Below are positions 48,826-52,621 of a stretch of 52,621 bases of DNA, one piece after another. Every line of letters begins with the position of its first letter. Position 1 is the first letter of the stretch. The notes under the pieces were generated by a model. That model was not told the DNA's origin and ran no database searches. It worked only from the letters and a program-made list of their open reading frames with translations. The DNA is taken from NCBI GenBank assembly GCA_051004015.1, contig JBPCKT010000071.1, forward strand, positions 1 through 52,621. Direction: 5' to 3'. This DNA is from SXOA01 sp051004015. GTDB taxonomy: Bacteria > Planctomycetota > Planctomycetia > Pirellulales > Pirellulaceae. The position numbers and the translations under genes were made by a program.

Positions 48826-50580
48826 ATGAGCGAGTTCTTATTCCAATACGAGAAGATCAACCCCATATCGTGGGCGTACCTTTCGTCACTCCTCATGATT
48901 GCCTTGTTCTTCAAGTTCAATCGCTTCTGGAGCGTGCGAAACCTGGATCTGATTCTGCTGATTCTGCTCGCGCCGGGCCTGCTGATCGTTCAGGCCGGCC
49001 GGAAGGAGTATCGCCAAGTGCGGCTGGAGAAAGCCGCATTGACTCGTGCGCACAACGAGGTATCCGCCGCGTTGCGCCAGCAGGATGAAATGGCGGAGGC
49101 TGAGCAGGCATCTTACGTGGCGAGAGGTGCTGAGACGGGAACAGTGAATCCTTCTCCGCCTTCCCCTTTAGCTTCCGTGGAACCGCCGGCCGCATCGGCT
49201 GAGGAAACAAAAGAGGAAGACTCTCCTCCCTCCAATGCCGATATACCGCCGCCGGCGCTCCTCGAGACCGGCGCGGCCATGCATGAACTGGCCGAGCGCG
49301 AAACGGCGGCGACGAATTTGTTGTGGCGGGGCTATGCCGGGCTCCTCGCGGTCTGCGGCCTGTTACTCATTCGCCTGCTCTTCGATGCAACGATGGTGAG
49401 GCGGCCGCTGCTGGAGCCGAATATGAGCACAGGAGGCTTGCTGTTCCTGGCCTCCATGTTGTTCGTTTTCCTGATGGCCAATGTCATTACCAGCCATGTG
49501 ACCGTGAAGGACGTCAGCGGAGCCCAGGGTGCGAAGGCGATCATTGGCGGAGAGACGCGAACCGACGAAGAAAAACTCGCGGCTTATCGCCAGCATGGCC
49601 CGAGCTACTTCATGCTGCATCTTGTACCGAGCGTGATCACGCCCGCTTACCCCGCCGATAGCGCACCTGCGTTCCCCGCTGCCGATGGCCGCCCCGGAGG
49701 ACCCCCTGCCGAGCCCGATGCGTCCCTGGTGGCGGTTTCGAAGACGATGGCCATCCTGGCTCATCTGGCGATATTGGCGGCCATGATTTTCATCGGCTAC
49801 TGGCACTTCGAAAACATCAAGATGGGAATCGGCGCGGCGACGCTCTATCTCATTTTGCCTTACACCTCGCAGATGACCGGGCACGTCGACCACGTGTTGC
49901 CGTCGGCCCTGCTGCTGTGGGCCATCGTGCTCTATCGCCGGCCCGCGATGGCGGGGCTGCTGATCGGCGTGGCCATGAGCGCGTTCTACTATCCGTTCTT
50001 CCTGCTGCCGCTGTGGCTCAGCTTCTACTGGCAGCGGGGCGTGATGCGGTTTCTCGCGGGGCTTTTGCTCGCTGTCGGCGCGATGGTGGCTTCGCTCGCC
50101 TTCGTCTCGAACTCGCCGGCTGACTTCTGGACGCTGGTGCAAGCGATGTTCGGTCTGTGGATGCCCAAGGTCGCCGGCCTTGAAGGAATTTGGGCCAATT
50201 CCTACGGCTGGGACCCGATCTACCGGCTGCCGGTGATTGCGACGTGCGTGGCACTCGGCGGCAGCCTGGCGCTCTGGCCGGCTCAGAAAAATCTGGGCAC
50301 GCTCCTTAGTTGTTCCGCGGCGATGATGATTGCCATCCAGTTTTGGCACGGTCATGGCGACGGAGGCGGAATGTATCTGGCCTGGTTCCTGCCGCTGGCG
50401 CTGCTGACAGTATTTCGCCCGAACTTGGAAGACCGCGTGGCTCTCACGGTCCTGGGCGAAGACTGGTTTACTCGGCGGCGTGCAAAGCTGGCGCAGCTCA
50501 AGCGTCCCTCCAACACCGGCAAGGATTCGATGGCCGCTTTCAGCCCACTGAAGTTTCCATCACCGCCGACGGCTTCGTAG
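48826..50580 (+). CDS. Polytopic membrane protein, possibly GT-C-like
   Basis: 584 aa. Two helices at about residues 17-33 and 40-57, then a long soluble insert (about 60-160) that is coiled and Pro/Ser/Glu rich, followed by about nine further helices up to residue 530, and a cytoplasmic-looking tail (FTRRRAKLAQLKRP). The helical part includes MTGHVDHVLPSALLLWAIVLYRRP and FYYPFFLLPLWLSFYW, suggestive of GT-C-type or other polyprenyl-linked enzymes, but no catalytic motif is certain. Its stop codon directly abuts that of the convergent gene at 50581. Confidence 0.6.
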   Translation: MSEFLFQYEKINPISWAYLSSLLMIALFFKFNRFWSVRNLDLILLILLAPGLLIVQAGRKEYRQVRLEKAALTRAHNEVSAALRQQDEMAEAEQASYVARGAETGTVNPSPPSPLASVEPPAASAEETKEEDSPPSNADIPPPALLETGAAMHELAERETAATNLLWRGYAGLLAVCGLLLIRLLFDATMVRRPLLEPNMSTGGLLFLASMLFVFLMANVITSHVTVKDVSGAQGAKAIIGGETRTDEEKLAAYRQHGPSYFMLHLVPSVITPAYPADSAPAFPAADGRPGGPPAEPDASLVAVSKTMAILAHLAILAAMIFIGYWHFENIKMGIGAATLYLILPYTSQMTGHVDHVLPSALLLWAIVLYRRPAMAGLLIGVAMSAFYYPFFLLPLWLSFYWQRGVMRFLAGLLLAVGAMVASLAFVSNSPADFWTLVQAMFGLWMPKVAGLEGIWANSYGWDPIYRLPVIATCVALGGSLALWPAQKNLGTLLSCSAAMMIAIQFWHGHGDGGGMYLAWFLPLALLTVFRPNLEDRVALTVLGEDWFTRRRAKLAQLKRPSNTGKDSMAAFSPLKFPSPPTAS

Positions 50581-52548
50581 TCAGTCGCGCTGCACGGCGT
50601 AGATCCACACGTCTTTTTGTTCAAAGATGAGCCGGAGCAAGCGAGGATTGTGAGCGGCGAACGTTCGTTCAGCCTCGACGCCGTCGAACTTGGGGTCGTG
50701 GACAAGCAGCAGATAATCGACCTCTTGCCCGCGCAGCTGCTCCAGCCAGTGTTTCTCGTCGGCTTGTGCGCGGCGCTGCCGGGAGAGCTGCAAGTAGATG
50801 GTGTCCCCTTTCGTGAGCGTCAAGGGACTCGGTTGGTCCCGCGGATGGATGGGGAGATAGACGACCTGGTTGGCGTGGGTGGCACCGAAGAGCGGATAGA
50901 TGAGGGCGTTGCCGGAGTAGGCGATGGTTGCCGGTTTCTCGGCCGTGAGCTCCGCGAGGCGGTTCCAGGCTTCTCCTTGCGGGCCATACATCTGGGCATA
51001 TGCCGAGCTGCGTCCTCGGGCCCGCTGCTTGGAAAAGTTGGGATACCACCAGGGAGCGCTGACAAGGAGCGCGGCAATCGCTGCGGCTGGAACCATCCAC
51101 GGCCGCTGCCATTGCCATTCCAGCAAGCGCGGATAGTTGGCGATGGCAACACCAACAGCGGCGGTTGCGGCGATTAGCCAAAGCGGGACTTCATCGAACA
51201 GCAGGAAGAACACGGCGTAGGCCACAAACGCCAGACCGAGGACAGCGGCAGTGAACTCGCGGGTTCGCTCCGCCGACTCCCGCGTCAGCAGGTGCATGCT
51301 CCAACCCAAGCCGCCCCAGAGCAGGTAGTAGACGGGAAAGAGCAGGCGATGCTCCGACCAGAATGGGACTATGGCAAAGTAAACAAGTACGCTGGCCAGC
51401 GGATAGAACACGAAAAGCACCGTGGGCAGCAAGTCCGCGGGCTTCAGTCTTCGCATGGCGAGCAAGCCCAGCGGCACCAGCATCGCCGTCCAGAGTACGA
51501 TGCCGAATTGCTTGTTCATGGCGTAGGACTCGGTGTCATAGAGCAGCATTTTGCTGAAGGCACCTGGCGACCAGCCGTGATTGATAAAGACGGACGCGTT
51601 ATAACGGCCGGGAAGAACGCGGAGGCCGAGGATGCGTAGCTCCGCGGGATAAAGCGGATTGCCATGTTCCCACAGATTGCGGAAATGGAACACCAGCCCA
51701 CACAGGACGATGGCGGCGCAAATGGAGCCGATGCGCCGCGAGGCAGAAGGTTGCGATTCGTCCTTCGCTCCTCGCATCGCGGCAATCAACCAGACGACCA
51801 GGACCACCAAGGCCAGCGAACCATAAATGACGCCAATTGTCTTGGAGGCCAGCGTCAGCGCGATGCCGGCAGCGGCGACGTACCAACCTGCTTCCCACCG
51901 CTCGCGCGTCAGCAGCATCCCATAGCAAAACGCGGCTACGCCGCAGGTCATCACCATCTCGCTGTTCACAATCAGCGAGCTGTGAAAGAACGGAGAAAAG
52001 AGCAAAACGAAGGATGCGAGAAACCGCGCCGACTCGATATGCAAACCCATCAGCCGAACGGAGCGATAAAACAGCGCCACCGTCAGCAGAAAGAATGCCG
52101 GCTGAATGAGGAATGCCAGGTCGTCGTTGCCGGTCAGCTTCATCAGGCCATAGAGGAGGGTTTCCGTGACGAGCGGCGAGTGCTCAGCTGCTCCATCGTG
52201 AAACGGCAAGTCCACGGTTTGCAGAATGCCCCGCTGTGTCCAGAGAGCGGGAATCGTCAGGTGGTAAATCAGGCTATCCGCCGAAAGCGACGGCACCAGC
52301 CGGCTTACCCAGAGGTTGAACAGGTAGGTGGCCAGGGAGACGACAAGACAGATGACGGATAGGAAGTGCAGACACTGGCCCAGCAAACTTTGTTTGCCGG
52401 CTTCGATGTCTTTTTCGCCTGGTTCCAAACCCTTCGCCTCTCTTGGACAGGCTGGAAGCCTGCAATGTTGGAGTCCCGCCTTTAAGCGCGGCTTCCAAAT
52501 CCGCCTGAAGGCGGGACTCCAGCGCGGTTCCACCTTCTTCGGCACCAC
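50581..52548 (-). CDS. GT-C-type membrane glycosyltransferase, start unclear
   Basis: 655 aa in the frame shown; the frame stays open up to the window edge (52621). Residues 8-37 (WSPAFRRIWKPRLKAGLQHC and on) are coded by a dispersed repeat with a 13-base inverted repeat (52470-52482/52508-52520), so the real start is either a TTG at 52428, after GAGG/AGGG bases, or lies beyond the edge. From residue 55 on it is polytopic with a GT39/ArnT-like opening: SADSLIYHLTIPALWTQRG, AEHSPLVTETLLYGLMKL, where the Asp of ADSLIYHL is the likely catalytic residue. The soluble C-terminal domain (about residues 525-655) has WNRLAELTAEKPATIAYSGN. It transfers sugar from a lipid carrier. Confidence 0.7.
   Translation of the reverse strand: MVPKKVEPRWSPAFRRIWKPRLKAGLQHCRLPACPREAKGLEPGEKDIEAGKQSLLGQCLHFLSVICLVVSLATYLFNLWVSRLVPSLSADSLIYHLTIPALWTQRGILQTVDLPFHDGAAEHSPLVTETLLYGLMKLTGNDDLAFLIQPAFFLLTVALFYRSVRLMGLHIESARFLASFVLLFSPFFHSSLIVNSEMVMTCGVAAFCYGMLLTRERWEAGWYVAAAGIALTLASKTIGVIYGSLALVVLVVWLIAAMRGAKDESQPSASRRIGSICAAIVLCGLVFHFRNLWEHGNPLYPAELRILGLRVLPGRYNASVFINHGWSPGAFSKMLLYDTESYAMNKQFGIVLWTAMLVPLGLLAMRRLKPADLLPTVLFVFYPLASVLVYFAIVPFWSEHRLLFPVYYLLWGGLGWSMHLLTRESAERTREFTAAVLGLAFVAYAVFFLLFDEVPLWLIAATAAVGVAIANYPRLLEWQWQRPWMVPAAAIAALLVSAPWWYPNFSKQRARGRSSAYAQMYGPQGEAWNRLAELTAEKPATIAYSGNALIYPLFGATHANQVVYLPIHPRDQPSPLTLTKGDTIYLQLSRQRRAQADEKHWLEQLRGQEVDYLLLVHDPKFDGVEAERTFAAHNPRLLRLIFEQKDVWIYAVQRD
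52470..52520. repeat. Inverted repeat inside the N-terminal codons of the GT-C gene
   Basis: GGAGTCCCGCCTT (52470-52482) is exactly inverted at 52508-52520 (AAGGCGGGACTCC). Beside it, at about 52445-52460, is a copy of the CAGGCTGGAAGCCT repeat also found at 61-76 and 34702-34717. The element lies inside an open reading frame. Confidence 0.7.
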
Positions 52549-52621
52549 AAACGGCGCGCGGTACGGCAGAGAGAGGAGTACATTGGCCCCTTCAAAGTGG
52601 TTGCCCGTGAACTTCTCCGTT

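Noticed and set aside
48675..48920. 81-aa minus-strand ORF in the gap before the membrane-protein gene
   Set aside because: It overlaps the start of the membrane-protein gene and has no recognisable content or ribosome-binding site.

Overview
The window looks like a piece of a planctomycete chromosome, most likely Pirellulales-like. The evidence is the gene content: a DUF1501 protein, several DUF1080 (3-keto-disaccharide hydrolase-like) secreted proteins, an LCCL-domain protein, multihaem c-type cytochromes, short membrane proteins that open with the 'FSIRDLLWL'/'FTLRT' segment, a DnaJ-like protein with the 'PPNHYRLLGI' segment, and a sigma-54 promoter in front of a hybrid histidine kinase. 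GC is high except in one low-GC stretch at about 41.1-44.0 kb. I cannot name a species.

Layout. 0-11.9 kb: fucose-isomerase-like enzyme, octahaem cytochrome, Lys/Asp-rich PepSY-like protein, LCCL protein, cupin, a multidomain trypsin-like protease, a cold-shock protein with a DUF1080 partner, and a HEAT lipoprotein. 11.9-16.6 kb: rpsD-lpd operon, a membrane protein, a Uma2 nuclease-like protein and a DUF1501 protein. 16.6-17.4 kb: a long non-coding gap with a candidate structured RNA. 17.4-24.7 kb: GT4 glycosyltransferase, TIGR01777 epimerase, membrane protein, LRR protein, ferritin-like protein, cytochrome c'-like protein, tRNA-Arg(UCG), DUF1080. 24.8-30.0 kb: ceramidase-like enzyme and a two-gene unit of a pentahaem cytochrome and a beta-barrel porin-like protein. 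30.2-37.2 kb: small proteins, then a plus-strand cluster of a coiled-coil protein, a membrane FGE-like protein without the usual cysteines, a zinc-ribbon GTPase, a GAP1-N-like protein and a DnaJ-like membrane protein. 37.3-41.1 kb: hybrid kinase and M32 carboxypeptidase. 41.1-44.0 kb: low-GC island with an AIPR-like protein, an unknown small protein and a dCTP deaminase. 44.2-52.6 kb: hypothetical protein, ADP-ribosylglycohydrolase, metK, small membrane protein, YbaK/ProX, and two convergent membrane proteins related to GT-C glycosyltransferases.

How genes may work together. The porin-like and pentahaem proteins overlap by four bases and may form an envelope electron-transfer unit. The GTPase cluster has the parts expected of a GTPase-centred conflict or stress system. 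The low-GC AIPR/dCTP deaminase pair is a plausible anti-phage island: nucleotide depletion by dCTP deaminases and AIPR-mediated abortive infection are both known ideas, but pairing them here is inference.

The intergenic DNA carries many families of short dispersed or palindromic repeats. Several have invaded reading frames or sit directly against start codons.
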